A stretch of 64,000 bases of DNA, taken from assembly GCF_900094585.1 (NCBI RefSeq), contig NZ_FMAG01000005.1, forward strand, positions 186,001-250,000, given 5' to 3'. The translations under genes and the position numbers were made by a program. The notes under the pieces were generated by a model, which saw nothing but the letters and a program-made list of their open reading frames with translations, ran no database searches and was not told where the DNA came from. Origin of the DNA: Martinezella multihospitum (GTDB lineage: Bacteria > Pseudomonadota > Alphaproteobacteria > Rhizobiales > Rhizobiaceae). Shown here in pieces: positions 8,991-17,860 of this stretch. Positions within the stretch are counted from its first letter, which is position 1; each line of letters opens with the position of its first letter.

Positions 8991-9556
8991 GCGGCACTCC
9001 GGATTGATGCGTCGGCAAGTGCCTCTTCGACGGTTGCGATGCGGGCGAAACGGCCCGATAGCACCAGCTCGCTGCGCTTCTTGATATCGTCGGCACTGAA
9101 GACGGTGCCCGAGGCATGCGTCATCGGAAAGGTCAGCGTCGCCTCGGTGACGTAGTCGACTTCATAGCCGAGATCGGACGCGTGCCGTGTTGTTGTCTCG
9201 CAGCATTGTTCGGTGCGGATGCCCGAAACGATCACCTTGCGGATGCCGTTTGCCACTAGCCAGACATCGAGACCGGAGCCGACGAGTGCTGAGTGGCGGC
9301 GCTTGTGGAAGACGGCATCGGCCTCCAGCGAGATCTCATCGAGCTTGCGTACATAGCCGCTCTTCAGGCTGAAATGTGCGTCGTTATCCTCAACATGGAA
9401 AATCTGGACGACGGGAATGCCTTTCGCCTTGGCTCCATCGATCAGCGCCTGCAGGCGGGCGGTAAAGACCGGCAGGTCGTCCGTTCGCCAGTAGGGACGC
9501 TGGCGAAAGGATTCCTGAACGTCGATGACGAGCAGTGCGGTATCCGCATGGGACAT
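8987..9556 (-). CDS. isochorismatase-family cysteine hydrolase
   Basis: 189 residues from the ATG at 9556, which has GGAG upstream; a longer frame back to 9643 lacks a ribosome-binding site. The fold's catalytic triad is visible as D12 (LLVIDVQESF), K85 (VFHKRRHSAL) and C118 (RTEQCCETTTRHA). Such enzymes hydrolyse amides such as nicotinamide, N-carbamoyl compounds or isochorismate; the substrate is not predictable here. It is the first gene of a two-gene unit with the GlxA-type regulator, sharing an ATGA overlap. Confidence 0.88.
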   Translation of the reverse strand: MSHADTALLVIDVQESFRQRPYWRTDDLPVFTARLQALIDGAKAKGIPVVQIFHVEDNDAHFSLKSGYVRKLDEISLEADAVFHKRRHSALVGSGLDVWLVANGIRKVIVSGIRTEQCCETTTRHASDLGYEVDYVTEATLTFPMTHASGTVFSADDIKKRSELVLSGRFARIATVEEALADASIRSAA

Positions 9557-9873
9557 TTTCGTATCTCCTGTGCTTGAAGGATAGCCGACAGTAGGCGTCG
9601 CTTGAAAGCTTCGAAAGCCATCTGGCAGACAGAAAGGGGACAAATACGGACATGATGTGATGGTCCTTATGCCCTCCGGTTCGCGCCTGCAGGCCGTCTC
9701 GGGCGTTGCGCCTTCGTCAAGGGCCGAATAAGGTTGGCGTCGATTTCGTTCAGAGCGGAATGTCCTGTTTCGCTTTACCCCACCGTGTTCACAAAGGATC
9801 CCGCCGGAAAGGCCATGTTGCGATCATCGCCATGCGGCCGTCTGTTTCGGGACGATGCTTCAGGAGAGAGAGC

Positions 9874-10860
9874 ATGCTGCGTTTCGGAATTCTGTCGACG
9901 GCCAAAATCGGCCGCGATCTGGTCGTCCCCGCCATTCAGGATGCGGAAAACTGCGTCGTGACGGCGATCGCCAGCCGTGACCTCGATCGCGCCCGGCAGA
10001 TGGCAGACCGCTTCTCCGTGCCGCACGCCTTCGGTTCCTATGAGGAAATGCTCGCCTCCGACACCATCGATGCCGTCTACATTCCGCTGCCGACCTCGCA
10101 GCATGTCGAGTGGACGATCAAGGCTGCCGATGCCGGCAAGCACGTGCTGTGCGAAAAGCCGATCGCGCTCAAGGCAGATGAGATCGACAGCCTGATTGCG
10201 GCTCGCGATCGCAACAAGGTGCTGGTGACGGAAGCCTATATGGTCACCTATGCGCCGGTCTGGCGCAAGGTTCGCTCGCTGCTCGCCGATGGCGCCATCG
10301 GCCGCCTGCGCCACATCCAGGGCGCCTTCACCTATTTCAACCGCGATGCCGGCAATATGCGCAATATTCCCGCGCTTGGCGGCGGCGGTCTGCCCGATAT
10401 CGGCGTCTACCCGACAATCAGCACCCGTTTCGTCACCGGCCGCGAGCCTCTGCGCATTCAGGCCGTCACCGAGCGCGATCCGGAATTCGGCACGGACATC
10501 TACTCCAGCGTCAAGGCAGACTTCGGCGATTTCGAACTGACCTTCTATATCTCGACGCAGATGGCCAACCGCCAGGTCATGGTCTTCCATGGCACGGAAG
10601 GATTCATCGAGGTGAAGTCGCCCTTCAATGCCGATCGTTACGGCGCGGAAGAGCTGGAACTGACCAATCGCGGCCATTCGGAATCGCAGATCTTTCGCTT
10701 CCCCGACAGCCGCCAGTACAAGCGCGAGGCGGAGGCCTTCGCATCCGCAGCACTCGGGGAGGGCACGGAAATCGTGTCGCTGGAAAGCTCGAAGCTCAAC
10801 CAGAAGGTCATCGACGCCATCTACCGCGCCAGCGAGAAGGATGGTTGGGAGCCGGTCTGA
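9874..10860 (+). CDS. Gfo/Idh/MocA-family oxidoreductase
   Basis: 328 residues from the ATG at 9874, preceded by AGGAGAGAG; the frame is open upstream but the extra residues do not resemble the family. The N-terminal Rossmann fold begins FGILSTAKIG, and the signature EKP with catalytic K95 lies in HVLCEKPIAL. GGGGLPDIGVYP matches the substrate-domain motif near the active site. These enzymes oxidise or reduce sugars, inositols and related polyols using NAD(P). It stands alone; the 230 bp upstream hold no gene I can support. Confidence 0.9.
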   Translation: MLRFGILSTAKIGRDLVVPAIQDAENCVVTAIASRDLDRARQMADRFSVPHAFGSYEEMLASDTIDAVYIPLPTSQHVEWTIKAADAGKHVLCEKPIALKADEIDSLIAARDRNKVLVTEAYMVTYAPVWRKVRSLLADGAIGRLRHIQGAFTYFNRDAGNMRNIPALGGGGLPDIGVYPTISTRFVTGREPLRIQAVTERDPEFGTDIYSSVKADFGDFELTFYISTQMANRQVMVFHGTEGFIEVKSPFNADRYGAEELELTNRGHSESQIFRFPDSRQYKREAEAFASAALGEGTEIVSLESSKLNQKVIDAIYRASEKDGWEPV

Positions 10861-10881
10861 GGGCGTTCCTTATTTTCTGAC

Positions 10882-10925
10882 GCAATTCCGGACGGAAAAC
10901 CGCTGCACACTTTTCCTGGAATTGC
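10882..10925. repeat. dispersed palindromic repeat, GCAATTCC family, copy 1
   Basis: Outer arms GCAATTCC and GGAATTGC are perfectly complementary, with inner arms GGAAAA and TTTTCC around an 11-nt loop. It fills the gap between the oxidoreductase stop and the convergent gtrA-like stop. Related copies lie at 37779, 42659 and 50293. As a hairpin between convergent genes it could also end transcription. Confidence 0.8.
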
Positions 10926-10926
10926 T

Positions 10927-11313
10927 TCAGGAATTTTGCCGGTGGCGGAAGACGAAGCGCGAATAGCCGAAGAAGCTGAACGCAGTCGCTGCCGCCGATG
11001 CAAGCGTCAGCGCGATGATCGGCCGCAGTGACGGTTCGGTCATCAGCAGCGAGCTGAACAGAGCATAATTCAGCAGGGCCGAGGTCAAGCCGACCGAACC
11101 GTAGCGGAAGCCCTCCGCCGCCAGCGAGCGGTTGGATCGGCCGAAGGTGAAGTTGCGGTTGAGCACCCAGGTAGCAAGCAGTGCGCTCGGGATCGAGATG
11201 GCGCGGCCGATGAAGGGGCCGACGGGCGTGAACCACAGCAAGAGATGCAGGACGCCCGCATCGACGACGAAGCCGATGCTACCGGCGATCAGGAAGCGAA
11301 ACAGCTTCTTCAT
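10927..11313 (-). CDS. GtrA-family membrane protein
   Basis: 128 residues with four predicted transmembrane helices (about 6-26, 34-54, 68-90 and 97-118). It has the family-typical FLIAGSIGFVVDAGVLHLL start and the WVLNRNFTF motif after helix 2. GtrA proteins are thought to flip or position undecaprenyl/polyprenyl-phosphate sugars for periplasmic transfer. The gene overlaps the upstream glycosyltransferase by 4 bp (ATGA), so the glycosyltransferase would charge the lipid carrier and this protein would move it. Confidence 0.9.
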   Translation of the reverse strand: MKKLFRFLIAGSIGFVVDAGVLHLLLWFTPVGPFIGRAISIPSALLATWVLNRNFTFGRSNRSLAAEGFRYGSVGLTSALLNYALFSSLLMTEPSLRPIIALTLASAAATAFSFFGYSRFVFRHRQNS

Positions 11314-12323
11314 GCGGCCTTGGCCCTTCTCTTCCGGCTTGCTGGTTTTTCGAGCTGCGTCATGTAAACGGTCCGGTCATCGCCGCTGTCACGCGAGGAC
11401 GGTTTCGGCAGGCTCATATAGTGGATGCGCAACTGTTCGGCGCGGGCGCGCGCCATGGAATCGAGGATGATACCGGCCGTGAACAGCATGAAGGCGATCA
11501 TCGTCAACGCTACGGAAAGCACCCAGGTCGGCATGCGCAATACCTGTCCGGTTTCGAAATACTCGATGAAAACCGGGATGGAGAAGCCAATGCTGAGCTC
11601 CATGGCAACGGCGCTCAGGATGCCGAAGAAGGCGAAAGGCCGCGTTTCCTTCATCAGCATGGCGAACATCCAGAGGATTTTCCAGCCGTCGCGGAAGGTG
11701 GAAAGCTTCGAGTGCGAGCCTTCCGGCCGCCGGCCGTAATCGAGCTCCAGCTCGCTGACGGGCAGCTTCAGCCTGGAAGCATGCACCGACATCTCGGTCT
11801 CGATTTCGAAGCCGCCCGAAACGGCCGGGAAGCTCTTGACGAAGCGGTGCGAGAAGGCGCGGTAGCCGGAGAAGATATCGGTGAAATCGGCACCGAAGAT
11901 GGTGCGATAGAGCCAGTTGAAAATGCGGTTGCCGAAGGCATGACCCTGGCGGCCGGCATCGTTATGCACGTTGCGCCGCGTACCGACGACCATGTCGGAT
12001 CCCTCGGTCAGCAGCGTGCGGATCAGCTCTTCCCCGTCTTCGGGCGCATAGGTGCCGTCGCCATCGGCCATCAGATAAATGTCGGCTTCGATATCGGCGA
12101 ACATGCGGCGTACCACATGTCCCTTGCCCTGCCGGCGCTCGCGCACGACGGTCGCACCGGCAAGCATGGCATGCAGTGCTGTGCCGTCGGTCGAATTATT
12201 GTCGTAGACATAGATCGCGGCCTGCGGCAGCGCCTTCCGGAAACCGCATACGACCTCGCCGATCGTTGCGGCTTCATTGTAGCAGGGCAGGAGGACGGCG
12301 ATGTTCAGCTTCTCATTCCACAT
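11310..12323 (-). CDS. family-2 glycosyltransferase, polyprenyl-phosphate sugar synthase type
   Basis: 337 residues. The GT-A domain occupies about 1-230, with LPCYNEAATIGEV at the nucleotide-binding start and the metal-binding D87-G-D89 in LMADGDGTYAPEDG. Two hydrophobic segments follow (about 235-257 and 270-295), then a basic tail. This matches DPM1/GtrB-like enzymes that place a sugar on polyprenyl phosphate at the inner membrane face. It is coupled to gtrA and lies divergent from an STT3-like protein, so the three probably act on the same lipid-linked sugar. Confidence 0.9.
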   Translation of the reverse strand: MWNEKLNIAVLLPCYNEAATIGEVVCGFRKALPQAAIYVYDNNSTDGTALHAMLAGATVVRERRQGKGHVVRRMFADIEADIYLMADGDGTYAPEDGEELIRTLLTEGSDMVVGTRRNVHNDAGRQGHAFGNRIFNWLYRTIFGADFTDIFSGYRAFSHRFVKSFPAVSGGFEIETEMSVHASRLKLPVSELELDYGRRPEGSHSKLSTFRDGWKILWMFAMLMKETRPFAFFGILSAVAMELSIGFSIPVFIEYFETGQVLRMPTWVLSVALTMIAFMLFTAGIILDSMARARAEQLRIHYMSLPKPSSRDSGDDRTVYMTQLEKPASRKRRAKAA

Positions 12324-12545
12324 GGTCTTGGCCGGTTGCTACGCGTGAAGTCAAGTTGAGGCCCGATTGACGATCCGGACGAGAGCTTATCCCGTTGGCT
12401 GTTAATAAGACCCTATGGCTGCGAAACAAAAATGGCGGGATATCGGCGCTGCGAAAAACATTATCGTGATGAAAGTGGCAACGGGCATAGGCTTTACTTT
12501 TTTTTGATCGGCAGCCGCTAGCGTATCCCCGACTATCCTTCCAAC

Positions 12546-14399
12546 ATGGGGTTTATCGAGATGGTGCAGACGCTGGCATTGCCGCCCGAGGCAGCCGGAA
12601 CGGCAGAGAAGAAGGCGCTTCTGCGCTGGTCTCATCCTGCTCTCGTTGCGTTCGTCTACGCCGTCGTCGTCATCGTCGCGCAGCTCATCATTCATCGTAA
12701 CCTCACGGACTATGTCGGCCCGGATAATGACGACGCCATGCGTCTTGTCGAAGTGCGCGATTTTCTCGCTGGCCAGGGCTGGTTCGACATGATGCAGTAC
12801 CGCCTCGGCCTTGAGGGCGGGACGCTGATGCATTGGTCGCGCTTCATCGATCTGCCGATCGCAAGCCTTATCCTCTTCTTCCGGATGTTCTTTTCACCCG
12901 AAGGCGCCGAGGCGGCGGCACTGACCGTCTGGCCGCTAATGCTCGTCCTGCCGCTGATGTTCTTCATGGGTCTTGCAGGCAGGCGCATCGCCGGTCCGCA
13001 AGGCATGCATTTTTCACTGATCCTGACAGCATTCTTCGTGCTGCTTTCGCCGCGTTTCGTGCCGGGATCCATCGATCACGACAATGTTCAGCTTGGCCTC
13101 GTTGCCCTTGCCGTCGCCATGCTGGTCGACGAAAGCTACAGGCCTCACAATTTCGCGATTGCCGCCGTTGCGCTTGCCATCCAGCTCGGTATCGGCGCGG
13201 AGACGACACCCTTTGTCGCCGTCGCCTGCGTGTCGGTTGCCTGTTTATGGGCCTGGAAAGGCGAAGTCTTCGCACCTGCCGCGAAAGCCTTTGCCCTGAC
13301 GCTGACGGTTGCCGTCAGCGCCGCCTTCTTTTCGCTGGTGCCGCCGCGCTTCTATTCCATGGTCACCTGCGACAATCTTTCGTTGGGCTTTTATGGCATC
13401 ACCAGCGCCGGCTGCGTCGGGCTTCTCCTGTCGTCTCTCTTTGGCAGCCGTCTCTCCCGGCCCTGGCGCATTGCAATTCTCGCGGTCAACGGCGCATTCG
13501 TGTTTGCGACGACCGTCGCCCTTGCGCCGCAATGTCTGCGCAATCCGCTTGCCGATCTGGACCCCATGCTGGTGGATCTCTGGCTCAGCAGGGTGACCGA
13601 GGCACAATCGATCATCTCCGTGGCCCATCGACAGCCCGATACGCTCGGCGCCTTCTATGCGACGGGTCTCCTGGCGATGCTCATTTGCGCGGTTCGTATT
13701 TTGCGGGGCAATCGCGCGAGCCTCCATGCAATGCTGGTGGCTCTGATCGCGATCAATTGGATGATTACGCTGGTGCAGGTGCGCGGCGCAGAATTCGCCA
13801 ATCTCCTGGCCATACCGCCATTGGCATTGGTGATCGCCGAACTGCGCAAAAGCTACATGGCCGATACGAGAAATCTTCGCTCCGTTCTGCTTTATGCAGC
13901 GACGCTATTGGCTTCCGTTCCGGCGGTTTGGGCCGTGGGCGGTGCGCTTGCGAACAAGGGGATTGTCAACGGCTTTATGGTCGCGACCCCGGCCAAAGCG
14001 GAGGAGACCTCCAATTGTGCCTCCAAGGAGGCCCTGGCGCCGATTGCTGGGCTCGAACCTGGGGTCGTCGCGGCCGCCTCAAACATGGGGGCGCCGATTT
14101 TGCGCTTCACGCCCCATCGTACCCTCTCTGGCCCCTATCATCGCGATCCCAACGGGATGCTGGCCGAGCTGCATATCGGTCTTGCGGAGCCGAAACAGGC
14201 CGAGGTGCTTTTGCGTGAGGCTAAGGTGACGATTGTCGCTTTCTGCAAAGATGATCCGCAAGTGGAAATCATGAGCGAGCGGGCGCCCAAGGGATTTTAT
14301 GCGCAGCTAAGCGCCGGGCGTGTACCCGTTTATCTGGAGCCCATTGCGGCGTCGGCGGCATCGGGTGTGCAGTTCTTCCGGTTCAAGCCGCAGAATTGA
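12546..14399 (+). CDS. polytopic membrane protein resembling STT3/GT-C glycosyltransferases
   Basis: 617 residues with about 11-13 hydrophobic helices (first at about 32-50) and a soluble C-terminal portion from about residue 470. After the first helix comes DNDDAMRLVEVRDFL (60-74), then MHWSRFIDLP (95-104) and, after more helices, PGSIDHDNVQ (173-182). Acidic motifs in the first two periplasmic loops are the hallmark of GT-C enzymes such as STT3/PglB. The start could also be the second ATG at 12561; neither has a strong ribosome-binding site. It lies divergent from the GT2/gtrA pair with 222 bp between them. The assignment is by motif layout, not alignment. Confidence 0.6.
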   Translation: MGFIEMVQTLALPPEAAGTAEKKALLRWSHPALVAFVYAVVVIVAQLIIHRNLTDYVGPDNDDAMRLVEVRDFLAGQGWFDMMQYRLGLEGGTLMHWSRFIDLPIASLILFFRMFFSPEGAEAAALTVWPLMLVLPLMFFMGLAGRRIAGPQGMHFSLILTAFFVLLSPRFVPGSIDHDNVQLGLVALAVAMLVDESYRPHNFAIAAVALAIQLGIGAETTPFVAVACVSVACLWAWKGEVFAPAAKAFALTLTVAVSAAFFSLVPPRFYSMVTCDNLSLGFYGITSAGCVGLLLSSLFGSRLSRPWRIAILAVNGAFVFATTVALAPQCLRNPLADLDPMLVDLWLSRVTEAQSIISVAHRQPDTLGAFYATGLLAMLICAVRILRGNRASLHAMLVALIAINWMITLVQVRGAEFANLLAIPPLALVIAELRKSYMADTRNLRSVLLYAATLLASVPAVWAVGGALANKGIVNGFMVATPAKAEETSNCASKEALAPIAGLEPGVVAAASNMGAPILRFTPHRTLSGPYHRDPNGMLAELHIGLAEPKQAEVLLREAKVTIVAFCKDDPQVEIMSERAPKGFYAQLSAGRVPVYLEPIAASAASGVQFFRFKPQN

Positions 14400-14402
14400 G
14401 TT

Positions 14403-14440
14403 GGAGCATTTCAGCTCCTGCCGGGTTTTTGAACTGCTCC
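14403..14440. repeat. degenerate GGAGCA/TGCTCC hairpin
   Basis: GGAGCA and TGCTCC arms lie just after the STT3-like stop codon, with TTTTTGAA inside. The arms resemble the second module of the mosaic repeats at 42719 and 50350, so this may be a decayed copy. It could also slow transcription out of the upstream gene. Confidence 0.4.
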
Positions 14441-14488
14441 GAGTCACACAATTTCAGGGAAATCGCCAAATCCTTCCTGACGTTGCTT

Positions 14489-14716
14489 TTAGGCGCGGCG
14501 ATGCTCCACCATGTCGGCGGTGACGAGATAGCCGATGAAGCCGAGATTGTAGCCGCCGAGCGCGATGAACAGCGTCGTCAGCGGCGGCGGAACGATCGAT
14601 GTGGCGACGGCGACCATGAAAGCGATGCTCACGAGTGCCACGCCGAGCAGCGCGGCGATCGTCGAGCGCTGCAAGCCGGCGGCTATTCCGATGATCGTGG
14701 CGGTCGCGAATATCAT
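14489..14716 (-). CDS. small hypothetical membrane protein
   Basis: 75 residues, of which about 60 are hydrophobic and form two helices (about 3-35 and 40-64) ending with a charged EHRRA tail. AGAGGA lies about 9 bases and GGAG 2 bases before the ATG. It stands alone between the STT3-like gene and xseA. I recognise no family. The clean hydrophobic pattern and the ribosome-binding site make it a likely real inner-membrane protein. Confidence 0.65.
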   Translation of the reverse strand: MIFATATIIGIAAGLQRSTIAALLGVALVSIAFMVAVATSIVPPPLTTLFIALGGYNLGFIGYLVTADMVEHRRA

Positions 14717-14953
14717 CGCTCCATGTCCTCTTTACCAAGAATCAGTTTGCACAGGTTTACGCATGGATGGCTAAGAAATGCTTTGCCAGCAGGGTTAACG
14801 CTTGATGAAGCAATAGGCTCCGCGCCCTTTATGGGACATGCAAGGAGGCGGAGGCACGGAAAGTATGCGCACAATCCGTTCCCTCGATCGATTCAGACTT
14901 AAGCGGTATGCATCAGGCTCCGCATTTGCCGCGACATCGGGTAGAAGGAGCAC

Positions 14954-16570
14954 ATGAGCAGCTTTTTTGAGAATGATTCGCCTTCGAACCTGACGGAATA
15001 CTCCGTCTCGGAACTGTCGGGATCGATCAAGCGCACGGTCGAAAATGAATTCGATCAGGTGCGCGTGCGCGGGGAAATCTCCGGCTATCGCGGCCCGCAT
15101 TCCTCGGGCCATGCCTATTTCTCGCTGAAGGATGACCGGGCGCGCATCGATGCCGTGATCTGGAAGGGCACATTTTCCAAGCTGAAATTCCGACCCGAGG
15201 AGGGGATGGAAGTGATCGCGACCGGCAAGGTGACGACCTTCCCCGGCTCCTCGAAATATCAGATCGTCATCGAAACCCTGGAACCCGCCGGCGCGGGCGC
15301 CCTGATGGCGCTGTTGGAGGAACGCAAGCGCAAGCTGGGTGCCGAAGGCCTGTTCGATCCCGAGCGCAAGCGCAGGCTTCCCTTCATGCCCAAGGTGATC
15401 GGTGTGGTCACCTCGCCGACGGGCGCCGTCATCCGCGATATCCTGCACCGCATCTCCGATCGTTTTCCGGTGCACGTGCTGGTATGGCCGGTGAAGGTAC
15501 AGGGGGATGGCTCCGGCGATGAGGTGGCGAACGCCATTCGCGGTTTCAACGAATTTGTCCCCGGCGGCCCGATCCCACGTCCGGACGTGCTGATCGTCGC
15601 GCGCGGCGGCGGCAGCCTGGAAGATCTCTGGAGTTTTAACGACGAGGCCGTCGTCCGCGCCGCTGCAGCGAGCGACATTCCGCTGATTTCGGCCGTCGGC
15701 CACGAGACCGATTGGACCTTGATCGACTATGCCGCCGACATGCGCGCTCCGACACCGACGGGTGCGGCGGAAATGGCCGTGCCGGTCAAAGCCGAGCTGG
15801 AAGCGCAGCTTGCAAGCCTCGCCGCTCGCTTGCAGGGCGGAGTGAGCAGGCAGATGGACCAACGCAGGCAGGTGGTGCGGGCGCTGCTACGCGCTCTGCC
15901 GTCGCTCGATCAGATTCTCGCTTTGCCGCGCCGCCGCTTCGATGAGGCAGCCGCCGGTCTCGGCCGCGGCCTGGAGCTGAACACGCTGAACAAGCGCCGT
16001 TCCTTCGAACGCCCGGCCTCGCAGCTGCGGCCGGATATCCTGTCGAACCGGATCGCCGAGCGCCGCCAGCAGTTGAGCGAGCGGATCACCCGTGCGGAGC
16101 GGACCATCGAGCGCATGCTCGACCGTTCTCGCGCGCGTATCGAACGGGCCGATGCCGTCTTCGCCACGCTACCCTCGCGCCTCGAGGCGCAGACCGGCCG
16201 CGCGCGCGACCGTCTCGGCAATCTCGTGCGACACGCCGATACCGCCATCCGCCATCAGCTGACCCGGGCACGCAGCGAACTTACGGCGCAGGAGCGCATC
16301 CTGCAGTCGCTCTCCTACAAGAACGTGCTGAAGCGCGGCTATGCCGTCGTGCGCGACGAAGACGATCGTCCCGTTTCGCTGGCAGCGGCGCTTTCGACCG
16401 GTGCCGCCATCTCGATCGAGTTTGCGGATGGCCGTGTTGGTGCGGTCACCAGCGAGGGCGGGATATCGCCATCGCCGACCGCGCCACCCTCAGCTACCGC
16501 GCCTTCGAAGAAGCGCGCTAGCAAGCCGGCAGCCCCTGCCACCCCACCGAAGCAGGGAAGTCTCTTCTGA
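14954..16570 (+). CDS. xseA: exodeoxyribonuclease VII large subunit
   Basis: 538 residues. The N-terminal OB-fold (about 12-115) begins EYSVSELSGSIKRTVENEF and includes GHAYFSLKD. The nuclease domain has VIGVVTSPTGAVIRDI and VARGGGSLEDLWSFND (about 215-230). A long coiled coil follows, and the tail is rich in alanine, proline and lysine and probably disordered. With XseB it degrades single-stranded DNA to oligonucleotides; xseB is not in this window. AAGGAG precedes the ATG. The stop overlaps the next ATG by one base (TGATG). Confidence 0.96.
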   Translation: MSSFFENDSPSNLTEYSVSELSGSIKRTVENEFDQVRVRGEISGYRGPHSSGHAYFSLKDDRARIDAVIWKGTFSKLKFRPEEGMEVIATGKVTTFPGSSKYQIVIETLEPAGAGALMALLEERKRKLGAEGLFDPERKRRLPFMPKVIGVVTSPTGAVIRDILHRISDRFPVHVLVWPVKVQGDGSGDEVANAIRGFNEFVPGGPIPRPDVLIVARGGGSLEDLWSFNDEAVVRAAAASDIPLISAVGHETDWTLIDYAADMRAPTPTGAAEMAVPVKAELEAQLASLAARLQGGVSRQMDQRRQVVRALLRALPSLDQILALPRRRFDEAAAGLGRGLELNTLNKRRSFERPASQLRPDILSNRIAERRQQLSERITRAERTIERMLDRSRARIERADAVFATLPSRLEAQTGRARDRLGNLVRHADTAIRHQLTRARSELTAQERILQSLSYKNVLKRGYAVVRDEDDRPVSLAAALSTGAAISIEFADGRVGAVTSEGGISPSPTAPPSATAPSKKRASKPAAPATPPKQGSLF

Positions 16571-17160
16571 TGCGCATTCTGTTGGTGCTGGCCCATCCAC
16601 TCGAGGATAGTTTCGCCGCCGCCGTGGCGAAGCTTGCGCAGGAGACGCTTGTCGCCGGCGGCCACGAGGTCGATCTGCTCGATCTCTATCGCGAGGGTTT
16701 CGATCCGCGTCTGTCGGAGGCGGAGCGGCGCGGCTATTTCGACCAGCCCTATGATGTGTCAGGCGTCGACGCCATCGTCGCGCGGCTGCAGGCGGCCGAG
16801 GGCCTGATCCTGGTTTTTCCGCAGTGGTGGTTCAATTTCCCGGCCATCCTCAAGGGTTTCTTCGATCGCGCCTTCGCGCCCGGTGTTGCCTTCATCCACG
16901 ATGCTGCCGGCGGACGCATCGTGCCGAAGCTCACCAATATCCGCCTGTTCTGGGCGCTGACGACGACGGGCTCGCCTTGGTGGATCGTCCATCTCTACAT
17001 GGGCAATCCGGTGCGGCGGCTGCTGAAGCGCGGCATCGCCGCCTTCTGCGCCAAGCGATTGAATTTCCGTATGCTGGCGCTGCATGACATGGACCGTGTC
17101 ACCGATGCCGGACGCAAGGCGCATCTCGACCGTGTCAGGAAAGCCTTGGCAAGTATCTGA
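16570..17160 (+). CDS. NAD(P)H:quinone oxidoreductase-like flavodoxin-fold protein
   Basis: 196 residues of the KefF/MdaB/NQO1-like flavodoxin-2 family. It begins MRILLVLAHPLEDSF and has LVFPQWWFNFPAILKGFFDRAF (about 80-101), the FMN-binding and dimer loop of this family. The Trp-Pro-Trp-like LTTTGSPWWIVH segment is also typical. Such proteins transfer two electrons from NAD(P)H to quinones. The start codon shares a base with the xseA stop, so expression is coupled to xseA. A functional link to DNA repair is not evident. Confidence 0.87.
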   Translation: MRILLVLAHPLEDSFAAAVAKLAQETLVAGGHEVDLLDLYREGFDPRLSEAERRGYFDQPYDVSGVDAIVARLQAAEGLILVFPQWWFNFPAILKGFFDRAFAPGVAFIHDAAGGRIVPKLTNIRLFWALTTTGSPWWIVHLYMGNPVRRLLKRGIAAFCAKRLNFRMLALHDMDRVTDAGRKAHLDRVRKALASI

Positions 17161-17377
17161 CCTACGCTTGGGCATGTTGAAGCCATGCCTATCGGCACTG
17201 TCTGTCGCGCCCATCTTGCGTCGGCTTTCCAAATCTGAGAAGCTTGCTCTGTCTGAAACAGGTTAGGTTGGTGCGGTTGGCCCAACCCCCGCTAAGTGCG
17301 GGTCCTTCCACTACTTCGGTAGCGGCCCAAGACCTTGAGCGCCTCGCAATCTCGCGGGCGAACGAAAGGACTTGGTT

Positions 17378-17800
17378 ATGCAGCAGCAGATTTCCGTCAT
17401 CACCATCGGTGTTCTCGATCTCGATCGCTCCAGGCGCTTCTATGTGGAAGGCTTTGGCTGGACACCCGTCTTCGAGAACGACGAGATCATTTTCTACCAA
17501 ATGAACGGCTTCGTCCTCGGCACCTTCAGGCTCCCGTCGCTGGAGGAGGATATGGGCCGATCCGGCCTGAAGTCACCGGGCGCCTTTTCGCTGGCGCATA
17601 ATGTCGCCAGCCGTGAGGAGGTCGATGTCGTCATGGATCAATTGATCCAGGCAGGCGGGCACATGCTGCGCAAGGCCGATGCGCCGCCGCATGGCGGCTT
17701 TCGCGGCTATGTCGCCGATCCAGACGATCACGCCTGGGAAATCGCCTGGAATCCCTTCTGGCCGATCGATGAAAACGGCCTGGTGACGTTCGGCATCTAA
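17378..17800 (+). CDS. VOC-family (glyoxalase/bleomycin-resistance fold) protein
   Basis: 140 residues from the ATG at 17378, which has AAAGGA 7 bases upstream. Two beta-alpha-beta-beta-beta units are visible: ISVITIGVLDLDRSRRFY at the start, and GYVADPDDHAWEIAWNP near the end with the usual terminal metal-ligand glutamate (E in WEIAWN). The first-strand ligand position is not a histidine. The substrate cannot be inferred. It ends at a strong hairpin shared with the convergent aminopeptidase gene. Confidence 0.85.
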   Translation: MQQQISVITIGVLDLDRSRRFYVEGFGWTPVFENDEIIFYQMNGFVLGTFRLPSLEEDMGRSGLKSPGAFSLAHNVASREEVDVVMDQLIQAGGHMLRKADAPPHGGFRGYVADPDDHAWEIAWNPFWPIDENGLVTFGI

Positions 17801-17805
17801 ATGCA

Positions 17806-17832
17806 GGAAAGCGGGCTCGTGGCCCGCTTTCC
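17806..17832. terminator. bidirectional hairpin terminator
   Basis: GGAAAGCGGGC and GCCCGCTTTCC form a perfect 11-bp stem with a 5-nt loop between two convergent genes (VOC protein and M29 aminopeptidase). Only short T/A runs, inside the arms, accompany it, but the position and stem strength support a terminator for both. Confidence 0.7.
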
Positions 17833-17860
17833 CTACGCTGAGATTGCCGTCAAATCCGGC

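Noticed and set aside
11421..12359. 312-residue plus-strand frame antisense to the GT2 gene
   Set aside because: No motifs; the GT2 reading is unambiguous.
14795..15862. 355-residue minus-strand frame over the xseA start
   Set aside because: It is antisense to xseA, which has all family motifs.
17281..17336. Small hairpins (CCCGC/GCGGG and CTAC-TTCG-GTAG) that at first looked like a tRNA or riboswitch
   Set aside because: There is no cloverleaf, no CCA-side stem and no conserved riboswitch core; they are two short unrelated stems.
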